Part shown: positions 1 to 7,961 of the stretch, piece by piece
How the letters are laid out: each line of letters starts with the position of its first letter
Position numbering within the stretch: the stretch's first letter is position 1
NCBI RefSeq assembly: GCF_030814135.1
Contig: NZ_JAUSUQ010000003.1
Coordinates: 1 to 64,000, forward strand
Length of the DNA: 64,000 nt
Reading direction: 5' to 3'
Source: Caldalkalibacillus uzonensis
GTDB taxonomy: Bacteria > Bacillota > Bacilli > Caldalkalibacillales > Caldalkalibacillaceae
Made by a program: the position numbers and the translations under genes
The notes under the pieces: model-generated
Database searches by the model: none
What the model was told of the DNA's origin: nothing
The model's input: only the letters and a program-made list of their open reading frames with translations

Positions 1-27
1 CAATGAATTCTGCTAACTCAGTATCCT

Positions 28-291
28 TTACTTTTTGGCGAATATGGCCATAGCCTTTTTTAAGATCTCATTCTCTTGTTGGAGACGGAGCATTTCCTTC
101 TTCATCTCAACCATCTCTTTCTGGGTGATGGACTCATCTCCAGAACCCACTGGAGTCAACTGCTTAATCCATCTGTAAACCGTCACTTCAGATACGCCAT
201 ATTCGCCGGACAGATCTTTAACAGAAGTTCCTGAGTGGTAGAAATCCACAATCATTTTTTTAAAGTCGTCATTGAATTTCTTACGGTTCAT
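28..291 (-). CDS. IS3-family transposase OrfA (helix-turn-helix subunit)
   Basis: An 87-aa protein from the ATG at 291, which follows a GAGAGGA ribosome-binding site; an in-frame upstream ATG at 312 is less likely. It has the HTH_Tnp_1 layout: a basic start (MNRKKF), a helix-turn-helix with GVSEVTVYRWIKQ at about residues 33-45, then a leucine-zipper-like tail (LRLQQENEILKKA) as in IS150/IS3 OrfA proteins. In this family OrfA binds the terminal inverted repeats and a -1 frameshift joins it to the DDE catalytic OrfB. OrfB would lie below position 28, outside the window, so whether the element is complete cannot be judged. Confidence 0.85.
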   Translation of the reverse strand: MNRKKFNDDFKKMIVDFYHSGTSVKDLSGEYGVSEVTVYRWIKQLTPVGSGDESITQKEMVEMKKEMLRLQQENEILKKAMAIFAKK

Positions 292-328
292 ATTGGACAC
301 ATCCTCTCCCAATTTTTATTGTAAGGGA

Positions 329-347
329 CTTAACTAAAATGTGTCCA
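329..347 (-). repeat. Probable terminal end of the IS3-type element
   Basis: On the minus strand the stretch just upstream of the OrfA gene begins TGGACACATTTTAGTTAAG. IS3-family ends typically start with TG and lie a few tens of bases before orfA. This makes 347 the likely outer boundary of the element. The matching inverted repeat is outside the window, so the call rests on position and the TG start only. Confidence 0.45.
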
Positions 348-386
348 TGAAACTATACTAACACCAATGATCGCTGGTTTAGATGT

Positions 387-725
387 TCAAGAATTTCTTA
401 TAATTTCTTCTATTACGGGCTTTATCTTTTTTAAATCACTCGATACGATCTCCCAAACAATTTCTTCATCAATCCCGAAGTACTCGTGTATGAGAATATT
501 CCTTAAGCCAATCATGCTTTTCCAAGGCACACTTGGATAACTTTCACGAATCTCATCAGGCACGTATTTGCTTGCTTCACCGATAACTTCCAAATTGCGA
601 ATAACCGCATCAATGACGAGCTGATTATTTCTAAACTTTTCGAAATCCATTCCTTTTGTATATTCCTCAATTTTATCTATACATTTCAGAATGTCTTCTA
701 AAAACATGATATATTTCTTTGTCAT
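387..725 (-). CDS. hepT: HepT-like HEPN ribonuclease toxin (DUF86)
   Basis: A 112-aa all-helical HEPN protein. It contains RNILIHEY at about residues 75-82, an exact RX4HXY motif: the Arg and His form the RNase site and the Tyr is the residue AMPylated by the partner nucleotidyltransferase in characterised MntA-HepT pairs. The ATG overlaps the stop of the upstream MNT gene by four bases (ATGA), so the two are translationally coupled in the usual order antitoxin then toxin. The expected role is cleavage of RNA (tRNA in known cases) when the antitoxin is lost. The pair sits in a degraded mobile region but both frames are intact. Confidence 0.88.
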   Translation of the reverse strand: MTKKYIMFLEDILKCIDKIEEYTKGMDFEKFRNNQLVIDAVIRNLEVIGEASKYVPDEIRESYPSVPWKSMIGLRNILIHEYFGIDEEIVWEIVSSDLKKIKPVIEEIIRNS

Positions 726-1015
726 TGATAAATGACCTCGCTTAAAATCACTTCCTTTAATTGTGGTTTTAGTGCATTAACTGTTACAAGATCTACTTTC
801 TTGCCTAATGTTTTTTCCAGAAAGTTTTTAAGCTCAACAAAATCCAGGCCAATCGGTTTTGAAAATTCAACCAGTATGTCAATATCACTCTTCCCCGTTT
901 GTTCTCCACGTGCAAATGATCCAAAAACACCAATTTTTCTTACATTGTACTTTTCCTGGAGAATGGGTTTGATTAACTGGAGCCGATATTCAATGTTTTT
1001 ATCAAGAGACATCAT
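722..1015 (-). CDS. MNT-type minimal nucleotidyltransferase antitoxin
   Basis: A 97-aa protein from the ATG at 1015 (or the adjacent ATG at 1012), preceded by AAAGGTG. The nucleotidyltransferase fold is shown by GSFARGEQTGKSDIDILVEF, the GSX10DXD motif with two Mg-binding Asp residues. In the HepT/MntA family this enzyme transfers AMP to a Tyr of HepT and so neutralises it. The gene directly precedes hepT with a four-base overlap. An upstream in-frame extension to 1096 has no ribosome-binding site and runs into the end of the neighbouring nuclease pseudogene, so I rejected it. Confidence 0.88.
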   Translation of the reverse strand: MMSLDKNIEYRLQLIKPILQEKYNVRKIGVFGSFARGEQTGKSDIDILVEFSKPIGLDFVELKNFLEKTLGKKVDLVTVNALKPQLKEVILSEVIYQ

Positions 1016-1074
1016 GATCACACCTTTCACACCCACCACTATTTTCTTTGTAATTATTATAGCAAAAAAGCGGC

Positions 1075-1778
1075 CTAAAAAGACCGCTGATAACACTCAA
1101 TTGCAAATGGACAATGACTGCACTGAGAAGATGGTTTGGCTGGAAACAGCCTATCACGGGCATCCGGCTCCAAATCAAGAAGAAACAACTTTTCCTCTAT
1201 CTCCATCGCCAGATCATATGCCTATTGACGGGCCGCTTCTGCTTCAACTCTTGTGAAGCTGTATCCGCTCTCCTTTCCATAGCGCAGGAAGTACAGTTTT
1301 CCATATACTTCGCCCAGCCCCTTCATCTCCATCAACACCCACGCATACAGGGCAAGCTGCATGTTGTCGAAAACGTTGTACGGTTGCCAATTGGTTTTCC
1401 AATCGACAAACCATACACCAGATTCGTTTTCGACAACCAGATCAATGTAGCCCTGTAACTGTGGGGCTGAAGGAGAATGGGAGAGGGGAGTTGGAAATGT
1501 ACTTCTGTCTCCCCCATTCCCGCGTGTACTGGGGATTTTTTTACTAGACTTTCCACCTCCGAACGTTCAACCTGGGGGTGGAAGTCTGCTTCAATAAAGC
1601 CTTCGCAAACCGCTTCTTCCAAGGTGTATCCCTGTATGAGCATTTCAATGCCTTTGTGGACAGCCTTTCCGAGTGCCAGCGGCTTTGTCACCGGCTCCTC
1701 CCGACCGTCCACGTATTTCAGGTAGAATCTTAATGGGCACTGCTCATATAGGGACAGGCGTGAATAGGAGTATATCAC
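1075..1778 (-). pseudogene. Broken RecB/Cas4-like PD-(D/E)XK nuclease with Fe-S cysteines
   Basis: The N-terminal part reads SRLSLYEQCPLRFYLKY and ALGKAVHKGIEML, the start of a PDDEXK_1/RecB-family exonuclease. Around 1463-1475 the frame changes. The new frame holds the catalytic core GYIDLVV...WFVDWKTN (D...DXK) and is then cut by TAG at 1222-1224. The same frame continues to CSHCPFAIEC, the C-terminal cysteines that with the first Cys would bind a 4Fe-4S cluster, and stops at 1075. One missing C in a CCCC run would repair the first lesion; the TAG replaces a codon such as CAG. The start is probably the GTG at 1778, behind AAGGGGGTG. Such nucleases accompany phage or plasmid recombination genes, which fits the SSB and primase-like neighbours. 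Confidence 0.75.
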
Positions 1779-1846
1779 AGAGATTTTCACCCCCTTAAAC
1801 TAAAAAGAGGGATATACCTGCATACAGCAAGCATATCCCTCTATTT

Positions 1847-2101
1847 TTACTCTATCCCAAGGGTATTGAGGATTTTTTGCAGCGTTTCCTCATTTGGGAT
1901 AGACCCACTTTCTATTTTCGCAATTTCTGATTCTTTTAATCCAGCATGTCTGGCTAATTCGGCCCGGCTCCAGCCCAGTTCGGCTCTCCGATCAATGACA
2001 GCAGAAGCTATTTTGACGGCCAGGCTTATTTCGTCTCTTTCTTTTCGGTCTATGGCATCCAACTTTTTATAAATGTCATCCCACTGGATCACCGATGGCA
2101 T
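1847..2101 (-). CDS. XRE-family helix-turn-helix regulator
   Basis: An 84-aa protein from the ATG at 2101 (GGAG nine bases upstream); an earlier ATG at 2119 is possible. The C-terminal half is a Cro/CI-type HTH: RAELGWSRAELARHAGLKES, then EIAKIESGSIPNEETLQKIL. The N-terminal half is helical, as in HigA/RelB-associated XRE antitoxins, but no toxin gene adjoins it. It is likely a DNA-binding repressor of the surrounding mobile genes or a leftover antitoxin. Confidence 0.8.
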   Translation of the reverse strand: MPSVIQWDDIYKKLDAIDRKERDEISLAVKIASAVIDRRAELGWSRAELARHAGLKESEIAKIESGSIPNEETLQKILNTLGIE

Positions 2102-2216
2102 CCCCCTTTGCTCCACCATAATTCCGAAGAGACCCCTATCTTTAGGTGTGGGTAGGAATCTGCGTTATTATACCATAAGCAAGGGCGTACTTAAATTACG
2201 AGTGGGACACCATTTT

Positions 2217-2624
2217 TTAAAAAGGCAATTCATCTTCGTCAATATCAACTTCTTCAGAATCAGCCACAAACGGATCTTCGACCGATTCTTCTTCCGGCCT
2301 TCCTTTCGTTCCGCTGAGGAAACGGACGTTTTCTGCCACCACTTCGGTGACATACACCCGTCGGCCTTCGTTATTCTCATAATTGCGGATTTGCAAACGG
2401 CCTTCCACAGCGGTCAGACTGCCTTTTTTCAGATACTCGGCGCAATTTTCGGCTAACTTTCGCCAAGTCACAATGTTAATGAAGTCCGCCTCCCGCTCCC
2501 CCTGCTGGTTCACAAACGGGCGGTCAACAGCCAGGGTAAAGGTGGCCACTGCCGTCCCGTTTGGGGTGTAACGCAGTTCAGGGTCACGGGTCAAACGACC
2601 AATCAAAACCACTCTGTTCAACAT
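2217..2624 (-). CDS. ssb: Single-stranded DNA-binding protein (accessory copy)
   Basis: A 135-aa OB-fold SSB beginning [20 protein letters not shown], with the conserved FTLAVDRPF and [15 protein letters not shown] segments. It ends in the acidic tail DEDELPF, a variant of the DDIPF tip that docks replication and repair partners. It is shorter than the usual chromosomal Bacillus SsbA (about 170 aa), and the chromosomal ssb normally lies between rpsF and rpsR. This copy is therefore an accessory one tied to the nuclease and primase-like genes around it. The start has the ribosome-binding site AAGGAGG. Confidence 0.92.
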   Translation of the reverse strand: MLNRVVLIGRLTRDPELRYTPNGTAVATFTLAVDRPFVNQQGEREADFINIVTWRKLAENCAEYLKKGSLTAVEGRLQIRNYENNEGRRVYVTEVVAENVRFLSGTKGRPEEESVEDPFVADSEEVDIDEDELPF

Positions 2625-2798
2625 TTTTAACCTCCTTGTTAAATCTGCCGTACTTTTAATCGCCCGGCAGGCGGCGATTTTAATCTATTTAACATAATCT
2701 TTTGAATCTAGGATAAATCCACAATCCACGCAAACAATCATTTCTGTATATGCAACTCCAATAGCCCACCAAGACTTTATACTTTTTGTTTTTTATGC

Positions 2799-2924
2799 TT
2801 ACATTTTTTCATCATCATCAAATCTTTCCTCCGGTTCGAACAATCGGATGATGTCACCGACTTTAACCTTGTTTGGCGGAACGTCCACCCAACCGCCGGA
2901 CGCTTTCCGCTGCACCATTCGCAC
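2799..2924 (-). CDS. Small hypothetical protein, 41 aa
   Basis: The frame supports a 41-aa protein starting at GTG 2924, six bases after a strong AGGAGGTG ribosome-binding site. It reads WVDVPPNKVKVGDIIRLFEP, a compact beta-rich pattern, followed by an acidic tail (FDDDEKM). The gene overlaps the end of the frameshifted primase-like gene upstream. I do not recognise the family; it is probably part of the same mobile module. Confidence 0.5.
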   Translation of the reverse strand: MRMVQRKASGGWVDVPPNKVKVGDIIRLFEPEERFDDDEKM

Positions 2925-3567
2925 TTTTTTCACCTCCTGAAAAGAGCAGAAGAACATTTTGCTCCGCTTCCTCGGCCCATTTCGGACGTTCACTCATGGA
3001 GTAAACGTTCAAAATGGGTTCCAACAGCGGTTCGCCAATCTCCTGCTCCCGTTTTTTATCATACTGACCACTTTCTGGTATTTACCGTTCCGTATGCCCA
3101 GGACAAGCTGTTGGAAAGCAAAATATTTTTCATTTGCCACAAACGCTTTCCACTCTTTCCACAGGCGAGAACGGAAATCCAGATAGTAGTCGTAGTACAG
3201 CTTTCTCACTTCCGCCCACTGGGGTTTTTAACTTGTACCCAAGCAGCCGAAGCTGGGACAGCGTCAGACGTTCTGCTGGATGTGGCTTGTATTTGCCCTT
3301 TTTTCCACGGTATCTTTCTATTACCTCACTCTCCGGGATGTTTTCCAAGAGTGAGATGAAACGAAAGACACCTCCGGCCTCACCACAAAACCAGCATTTG
3401 AACACCTGATCCTGGGTGTTCAAGGAGAGATAAAATTTCTTCTCCTTCCCCGGCTTGCTGTCCTCTTCACAGAAGGGGCACTTGGCCAGCACTTCCCGTT
3501 TCTCCCGTGTACGTTCATTGATGATCAAACCGTGTTGTTCGGCATTAGGGAGGATTTCAGGAAGCAC
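2863..3567 (-). pseudogene. CHC2 zinc-finger (DnaG-like) protein, two frameshifts
   Basis: The first 110 residues contain CPFCEEDSKPGKEKKFYLSL and CWFCGEAGGVFRF, a CHC2-like zinc ribbon as at the N-terminus of DNA primases, without a TOPRIM domain. The frame then breaks at the AAAAACCCC run near 3222-3230 and again at AAAAAA near 3055-3060. Correcting each by one base gives a continuous product through LKTQWAEVRKLYYDYYLDF, RSRLWKEWKAFVANEKYFAF and EPLLEPILNVYSMSERPKW, ending about 2863. Start is GTG 3567, overlapping the gene upstream. Both lesions lie in homopolymers, so sequencing error is as likely as true decay. It may bind DNA in a phage- or plasmid-type replication module. Confidence 0.65.
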
Positions 3568-3889
3568 GACTTTCTACCCCCATCGCCGCCTCAATTACTT
3601 CCTCCATACTGGCGGGAACAGGAATTTGTTCCCAATGGGGCTGGAGGATGATGCGCTGGCGGCGTTCAATAACCTCTCGCTTCGGCTCCCAATACCGCCA
3701 GTTGCGGTAGCATTGCACCGCTTCTTCCACATGGCTGCATTGGTTCCTGAAACGGTATGCCGGGCAGAAGTGAGAGACAACAAGAAAGGGGCCTTCCGGC
3801 TCCACTCTGACCAGATAAACCCCATTTTTTGTCTTGGACGGGATACAACAAATCAGTGCCTTCCCATCCTTGAGTGTGGCGGTGATCAT
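3557..3889 (-). CDS. Hypothetical protein with SWIM-like zinc-finger motif
   Basis: A 110-aa protein whose middle part reads CPAYRFRNQCSHVEEAV, close to the CXC...CXH pattern of SWIM domains that bind DNA or protein. The N-terminus (DGKALICCIPSKTKNGVYLV) is beta-rich. Its ATG overlaps the stop of the upstream broken gene (ATGA) and its end overlaps the start of the CHC2 gene, so the three were one operon. The function is unknown; association with the SSB and primase-like genes suggests DNA metabolism of a mobile element. Confidence 0.6.
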   Translation of the reverse strand: MITATLKDGKALICCIPSKTKNGVYLVRVEPEGPFLVVSHFCPAYRFRNQCSHVEEAVQCYRNWRYWEPKREVIERRQRIILQPHWEQIPVPASMEEVIEAAMGVESRAS

Positions 3890-4119
3890 AGCGTATCACC
3901 GCTTTTTTTCGTCACTTCACGAACGGACTGGAGGAACCGGAAACCATGTTTCTCCTGCCAGGTCATCTCAAAGGGACGATCTTTGGGAATGGACATGGCT
4001 GCCGCAATCTACTCCGGTTTATGGGCCAAAACCCTGATCTCTTTCTCAACATCCTCAATGGATTTTCCATTGACGGACATCAGGAATTTAAAGCCGTTGT
4101 CAGCATCTTTCCATGTCAT
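3886..4119 (-). pseudogene. Remnant of a small hypothetical gene interrupted by TAG
   Basis: From ATG 4119 the frame reads MTWKDADNGFKFLMSVNGKS and IEDVEKEIRVLAHKPE, hits TAG at 4009-4011, then resumes in the same frame as IAAAMSIPKDRPFEMTWQEK and FRFLQSVREVTKKSGDTL. It stops four bases into the next gene. Even codon use on both sides of the TAG suggests a single ancestral gene of about 78 aa. I do not recognise the family. Confidence 0.45.
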
Positions 4120-4502
4120 GCTGAACGGCTACACTTTGTTCCTTGTTGGTTCTAGTATCCATCTAATAACCCCCTTGCAAAATTTTGGAACGTGATGTGA
4201 AAAATAATGTCTAGTGGATATTAAAGAAATGGAGTGATACATGATAACCATAAAGCAGACAATGTGTAGCCAGGTTATTCACCAAACGGGGCCATCCACT
4301 TGTCCGCGAAGCAATCGATTCAATGGCTGCTTCTTGAAACACCATATACGTAGGGGTTGCTTAAAAACCAAAAAATGTTGATATAAAAAGGAAAAGACGT
4401 GTTTTTGTCGAAAAAAGTGCAATGGTTTTTCAAAAATCCCCCACAAAAACCTTGCACTTGGAGGTATTGTTGTGTATCGCCATAAACCAGGATCAACTCA
4501 TC
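4120..4502. other. Gene-free stretch between element remnants
   Basis: No convincing coding frame is seen here. The stretch is AT-rich near 4380-4440 and leads into the transposase fragment; GGAG at 4461 sits shortly before its first codons. It probably contains the left end of the IS5/IS1182-type remnant, but I could not define the terminal repeat. Confidence 0.4.
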
Positions 4503-4942
4503 ATGCCGCATGAATTCTTCTTGCCTTTTGGTGGTCAACTGGACCCCAACAATCGCTGGGTGTTACTCGCTCAAAGGATTCCCTGGGGCAAAGTGGAAGA
4601 TCTGTGTATATCGGGCAGCTCAAATCAACAAGTGAAGGCCGTCAGGCCTTTTCTGTGCGCATGGCTTTGGGTGCGCTTATCATTAAAGAGCGTTTAGGCA
4701 CTAGCGATCGTGAAACAGTGGAGCAGATCAAAGAAAATCCCTATCTGCGGTACTTTATCGGTCTAACTGAATTCAAACAAGAAGAGCCCTTTTACCATAC
4801 CATGATGACCCATTTCCGCAAACGGTTAGGTCCTGATATCATCAATCAAATCAACGAATGGCTTGTCACAGAAGAAGTGAACCAGATGACATCAGACCGT
4901 GATGAAGTGACAAATGATGACGATCACGAACATATCCGATAA
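4503..4942 (+). pseudogene. IS5/IS1182-type transposase, N-terminal remnant
   Basis: The first frame reads EFFLPFGGQLDPNNRWVLLA and RIPWGKVED. A frameshift at about 4600 moves to a frame with RMALGALIIKERLGTSDRET, ENPYLRYFIGL and FHYHTMMTHFRKRLGP-like residues (FYHTMMTHFRKRLGPDI). This is the DUF772 N-terminal domain of IS5/IS1182-type transposases. The DDE catalytic domain that should follow the acidic linker (DDDHEH) is absent, so the copy is inactive. The true start may be an earlier TTG or GTG near 4470. Confidence 0.8.
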
Positions 4943-5079
4943 CCAAAACCATTCAGGCAGCCAACCCACAGCTGGGCAACAATCCAAACAGCAACCACAT
5001 TCAAACCAATCTGCCCTCAAAAGATCTGTTTGCCGAAACGCTGCAAGACATGTTAGAAGGTGAGCTGGAAGATAAATAA
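4943..5079 (+). pseudogene. Unassigned C-terminal coding remnant
   Basis: Immediately after the transposase fragment stops, the neighbouring frame reads ITKTIQAANPQLGNNPNSNH and ends LFAETLQDMLEGELEDK before TAA at 5077-5079. It has protein-like composition but no start codon of its own. It may be a frameshifted continuation of the transposase region or the end of another gene fused by deletion. The stop lies in the terminator of the opposite-strand tRNA. Confidence 0.35.
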
Positions 5080-5102
5080 AAAATCCCTTGATAGACAAGG
5101 GA
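5077..5102 (-). terminator. Rho-independent terminator of tRNA-Pro
   Basis: Read on the minus strand, TCCCTTG-TCTAT-CAAGGGA is followed directly by TTTTTT. It begins about 20 bases beyond the CCA end of the tRNA. Confidence 0.85.
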
Positions 5103-5120
5103 CTTCATGGTCGTATGTAA

Positions 5121-5197
5121 TGGTCGGAACGGCGGGATTTGAACCCGCGACCTCACCCACCCCAAGGGTGCGCGCTACCGGGCTGCGCCACGTCCCG
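5121..5197 (-). tRNA. tRNA-Pro (anticodon GGG)
   Basis: The minus strand folds as a complete 77-nt cloverleaf with encoded CCA. The acceptor stem pairs CGGGACG with CGTTCCG, the D stem GCGC with GCGC, the anticodon stem CACCC with GGGTG around loop TTGGGGT, and the T stem GCGGG with CCCGC. Position 33 is T and positions 34-36 are GGG, reading CCC and CCU. The 3' end faces the decayed mobile region at 1-5.1 kb, the usual side for elements integrated into a tRNA. Confidence 0.95.
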
Positions 5198-5299
5198 ATC
5201 ATGTGCAGAAAATGTGTTGTGAATCAGACAATGAATAATTTATCATAAAACATAAACGGAATCAACCCCCTTTGAACAAGATTTTAAGGAGGAAGTTTT

Positions 5300-5783
5300 A
5301 TGCAAATCCACAACCGGCCAAAACCTTGGAACCTTGAACCATTTCTGCCCCTCTCCACCCCCCCGGGTGATGGTCCACTATGCCACCTTGCTCAATAATA
5401 TTGCAGAGATGAATGGCTTTGCCCGCCGGCACAACTTGGCCCTGCGGCCCCATTTTAAAACCCACAAGACACTTGAAATCGTCCGCATGCAATTAGAATA
5501 TGGGGCTACAGGTGTGACAGTGGCCTCATTAAGCGAAGCGGAAGCACTCATTTCCGCCTGGGAAACAGACCCATCAACGGGCACACAGCCGCTTGGAAAG
5601 TTAGATCTATTAATCGCTTTTCCCATTGTAGGTGAAGACCAGTTCACTCGTGCAGTACGGCTTAACGAGCAGGCCCGTCTGACGCTGATGGTGGACCACA
5701 TGGAAGCAGCCCGCTCATTACATGCTTTCGCCCGGCGAAATGGCTGCAATGCTCATCATTGGATTGAAGTGATGTTTCTATAG
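5300..5783 (+). pseudogene. Truncated D-threonine aldolase / alanine-racemase-fold gene
   Basis: ATG 5300 follows a strong AAGGAGG. The product starts MQIHNRPKPWNLEPFLPLST, then frameshifts at the CCCCCC run near 5360; removing one C restores LSTPRVMVHYATLLNNI. It continues through LRPHFKTHKTLEIVRMQLEY, where the Lys of FKTHKT is the PLP Schiff-base position in D-threonine aldolase/D-serine dehydratase-like proteins. After HHWIEV the reading stops at MFL, so only about 160 of roughly 370 residues remain and the C-terminal barrel half and beta domain are missing. Confidence 0.75.
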
Positions 5784-5903
5784 AAGTGGGAGTATCCTTG
5801 CCGATTTTTGATGAATCCCCTGTTGTAATCAGTTTTATGCAATAATCCTGTTTCCCCGGGCAAACTAAAGTTATACACCCAGAATGTGAGGGAGGAAATA
5901 TCC

Positions 5904-7553
5904 TTGAAAAAGTGGTGGATTCTTGGCGTTGTCCTGTTGATCTGTACAACCATAAGTTTTATCTATTTCGGCACCTCCCTTCTTGAGCAGACGGGGGAAT
6001 CATCTTTATTGCCTTCCGGACCCGGAAAGCTTACGGCTCAAGAACAAAAAGATGATCAGATACAAGACGGCCATAAAAAGGTTATTATGATTATCATGGA
6101 TTCCATGTCAGCTCCTCTGGTCAATAGCGCTGTGGAAAAAGGGACCATGCCGGCCCTTAAATTTTTGATGGACCACGGTCATTTTTATCCAGAGCTGGTT
6201 TCCCCCTTTCCTACTATGTCGGTCACCATTGAGAGCACCTTGCTTACCGGAAAAATGCCAGATAAACACCACATTCCCGGCCTGTCCTGGTATTCCCCTG
6301 ACGAAGGCCGCTTAATCAACTACGGCACCACATTCCTGTTTTGGATGAAAAACGGCTTCCGCCAAGGAATTGGTGATACCCTGTTTAACCTGAATAACCA
6401 GCATTTAAACCCTGCGATCCCCACCATTTTTGAAGAATTGGCCAAGCGTGGCAAAACAAGTGGCAGTGTCAATCTTATCGTTTATCGTGGGCCCGCACAG
6501 CATCGGTTGCAGTTGCCAGCCTGGTCTCATAAATTGTTCGGCTTACCGGACACCATCGAGACGAAAGGACCTCATGCATTGGCTTTTGGCCGCTTTAATC
6601 GCCCTGTTACTATCCAAGGATCACTGCCAGATGGTTTAACACAGCGTTTGGGACTAAACGATGAATATTCGGCCCGTGTTGTGAGCCATGTGATTGAACA
6701 AGGAGAACAACCGGACTTTTTGCTTGCTTTCTTTCCTGACTTTGACAATATCGCTCACCGCCACGGCCCCCATTACCGAAAAGGACTGGAAAAAACGGAC
6801 CGTTTCTTGCAGGAGATATTGAACAGCTATGACAGCTGGGAACAGGCATTGGAGAAAAATATTTTTATTGTATTAGGGGATCACGGCCAGGATCAATTGG
6901 TGGAGGATAAGGAGCAGGCTGGAATTAATTTGGAGACGATTTACGCCGACTATAACTTTCACCGTTTAGGAGAACAAACGATGGGCAGTGACATTGCCTT
7001 TGGGGTAAACGGACGAATGAGTTATGTCTACGCGATTGAGACCAAAGACTCCCTTGCACATCTGGCCAGTCAAGCCCTGGAAGATGAGCGGGTAGCTTTT
7101 GCCGCCTGGTTGGAAGGGGAGTGGGGTGTTGCACAAGCACCCGGATCAAAACAAACACTGCGTTTTAAGCCCATTGGTCCGCTGACCGACATATATGGCG
7201 GGCGGTGGACAATCCATGGTGACGAGCAGATCTTGGGGCTTAAACTGGATCAAAATAAATGGCAAATCGCCTTTACCGATTTTCCTGATATTCTCAATCA
7301 TCTTTATACAGCGCTTAAAGCCAGCGCTTCATCCACAGTGGTTTTGACGGCCAAACCCGGTTATTCGTTTAAAGCAGAGGGCATCTCAGTTCACGCCGGT
7401 GGAGGTGAGCACGGAGGCGCCCACAAACATGATGTGTTAGCTGCCATGGTTGTGGCCGGAACGGACAAAAGGCCTGAACATTCACGGATTGTGGATTTAA
7501 AAGCATTTGTTTTAAGCCTGTTTGAGCTAGATGATAAAAACGGCAGGGGTTAA
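5904..7553 (+). CDS. Membrane-anchored alkaline-phosphatase-superfamily phosphodiesterase
   Basis: A 549-aa protein from TTG 5904, placed eight bases after GGAGG; the upstream GTG at 5886 overlaps that site. An N-terminal hydrophobic segment (WWILGVVLLICTTISFIYF) anchors it outside the membrane. The catalytic domain has VIMIIMDSM (metal-binding Asp), FPTMSVTIESTLLTGKMP with the Thr/Ser nucleophile, FFPDFDNIAHRHGP and VLGDHGQDQ, the metal-ligand pattern of type I phosphodiesterase/nucleotide pyrophosphatase proteins. A late HAGGGEHGG supplies another His. The family hydrolyses phosphate esters of nucleotides, lipids or teichoic acids; the substrate here is unknown. The gene stands alone and converges on yuzB. 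Confidence 0.85.
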   Translation: MKKWWILGVVLLICTTISFIYFGTSLLEQTGESSLLPSGPGKLTAQEQKDDQIQDGHKKVIMIIMDSMSAPLVNSAVEKGTMPALKFLMDHGHFYPELVSPFPTMSVTIESTLLTGKMPDKHHIPGLSWYSPDEGRLINYGTTFLFWMKNGFRQGIGDTLFNLNNQHLNPAIPTIFEELAKRGKTSGSVNLIVYRGPAQHRLQLPAWSHKLFGLPDTIETKGPHALAFGRFNRPVTIQGSLPDGLTQRLGLNDEYSARVVSHVIEQGEQPDFLLAFFPDFDNIAHRHGPHYRKGLEKTDRFLQEILNSYDSWEQALEKNIFIVLGDHGQDQLVEDKEQAGINLETIYADYNFHRLGEQTMGSDIAFGVNGRMSYVYAIETKDSLAHLASQALEDERVAFAAWLEGEWGVAQAPGSKQTLRFKPIGPLTDIYGGRWTIHGDEQILGLKLDQNKWQIAFTDFPDILNHLYTALKASASSTVVLTAKPGYSFKAEGISVHAGGGEHGGAHKHDVLAAMVVAGTDKRPEHSRIVDLKAFVLSLFELDDKNGRG

Positions 7554-7795
7554 GACAATAGCTCTTCCTCCTGCCGTTCAATCTCGGCACGGATCTTATT
7601 CAGCAAATCCTTGGTGGATTTCCCCGTCACCATTGTACCGTTGACCAAGGCATAGGGATAAGAAGCACAATCCACACAATACCCAAGACAATCATATTCA
7701 ACAACATCTATGTTTGGATCTTTCTCCAATTCTTCTTTGACCCGTTGTGTTCCGGAAGCAAGATTCGTCTGACAAAATTCAACAATTGGTCTCAT
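7550..7795 (-). CDS. yuzB: YuzB-like protein (UPF0349/DUF1450)
   Basis: An 81-aa protein. I chose the third of three adjacent ATGs (7795), which gives MRPIVEFCQTNLASGT, like the family start. It has conserved Cys residues in EFCQTN and in YDCLGYCVDCASYPYALVNG, a thioredoxin-like ferredoxin pattern (C, CXXXCXXC). The function is unknown, probably redox or metal related. It lies divergently beside yutJ, the same pairing as in Bacillus subtilis. Confidence 0.88.
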   Translation of the reverse strand: MRPIVEFCQTNLASGTQRVKEELEKDPNIDVVEYDCLGYCVDCASYPYALVNGTMVTGKSTKDLLNKIRAEIERQEEELLS

Positions 7796-7961
7796 CATCA
7801 TCCCTGCCTTTCTACTGCCTATGCTACTTATTCTGCCTCTTGAAGTCAATCTTTGGCCACTTTTTAAGGAGACGTTCACCAATTTGTCACATGGTTATTG
7901 CTTTTTTTTCGACACTTCTTTACAATGTAATGTTGTGATTATGCAGGAAAGGAAGTCGGCG

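Noticed and set aside
1222-1224. TAG in the RecB-like gene as a recoded (pyrrolysine) codon
   Set aside because: The same gene also has a frameshift, and no recoding signal or pylT-type gene is visible. Decay is simpler.
3455-4195. Long plus-strand frame opposite the primase and SWIM-like genes
   Set aside because: It is antisense to minus-strand genes with clear zinc motifs and overlapping starts and stops; its translation shows no domain.
4503-5079. Functional transposase
   Set aside because: Frameshift near 4600 and no DDE catalytic domain.
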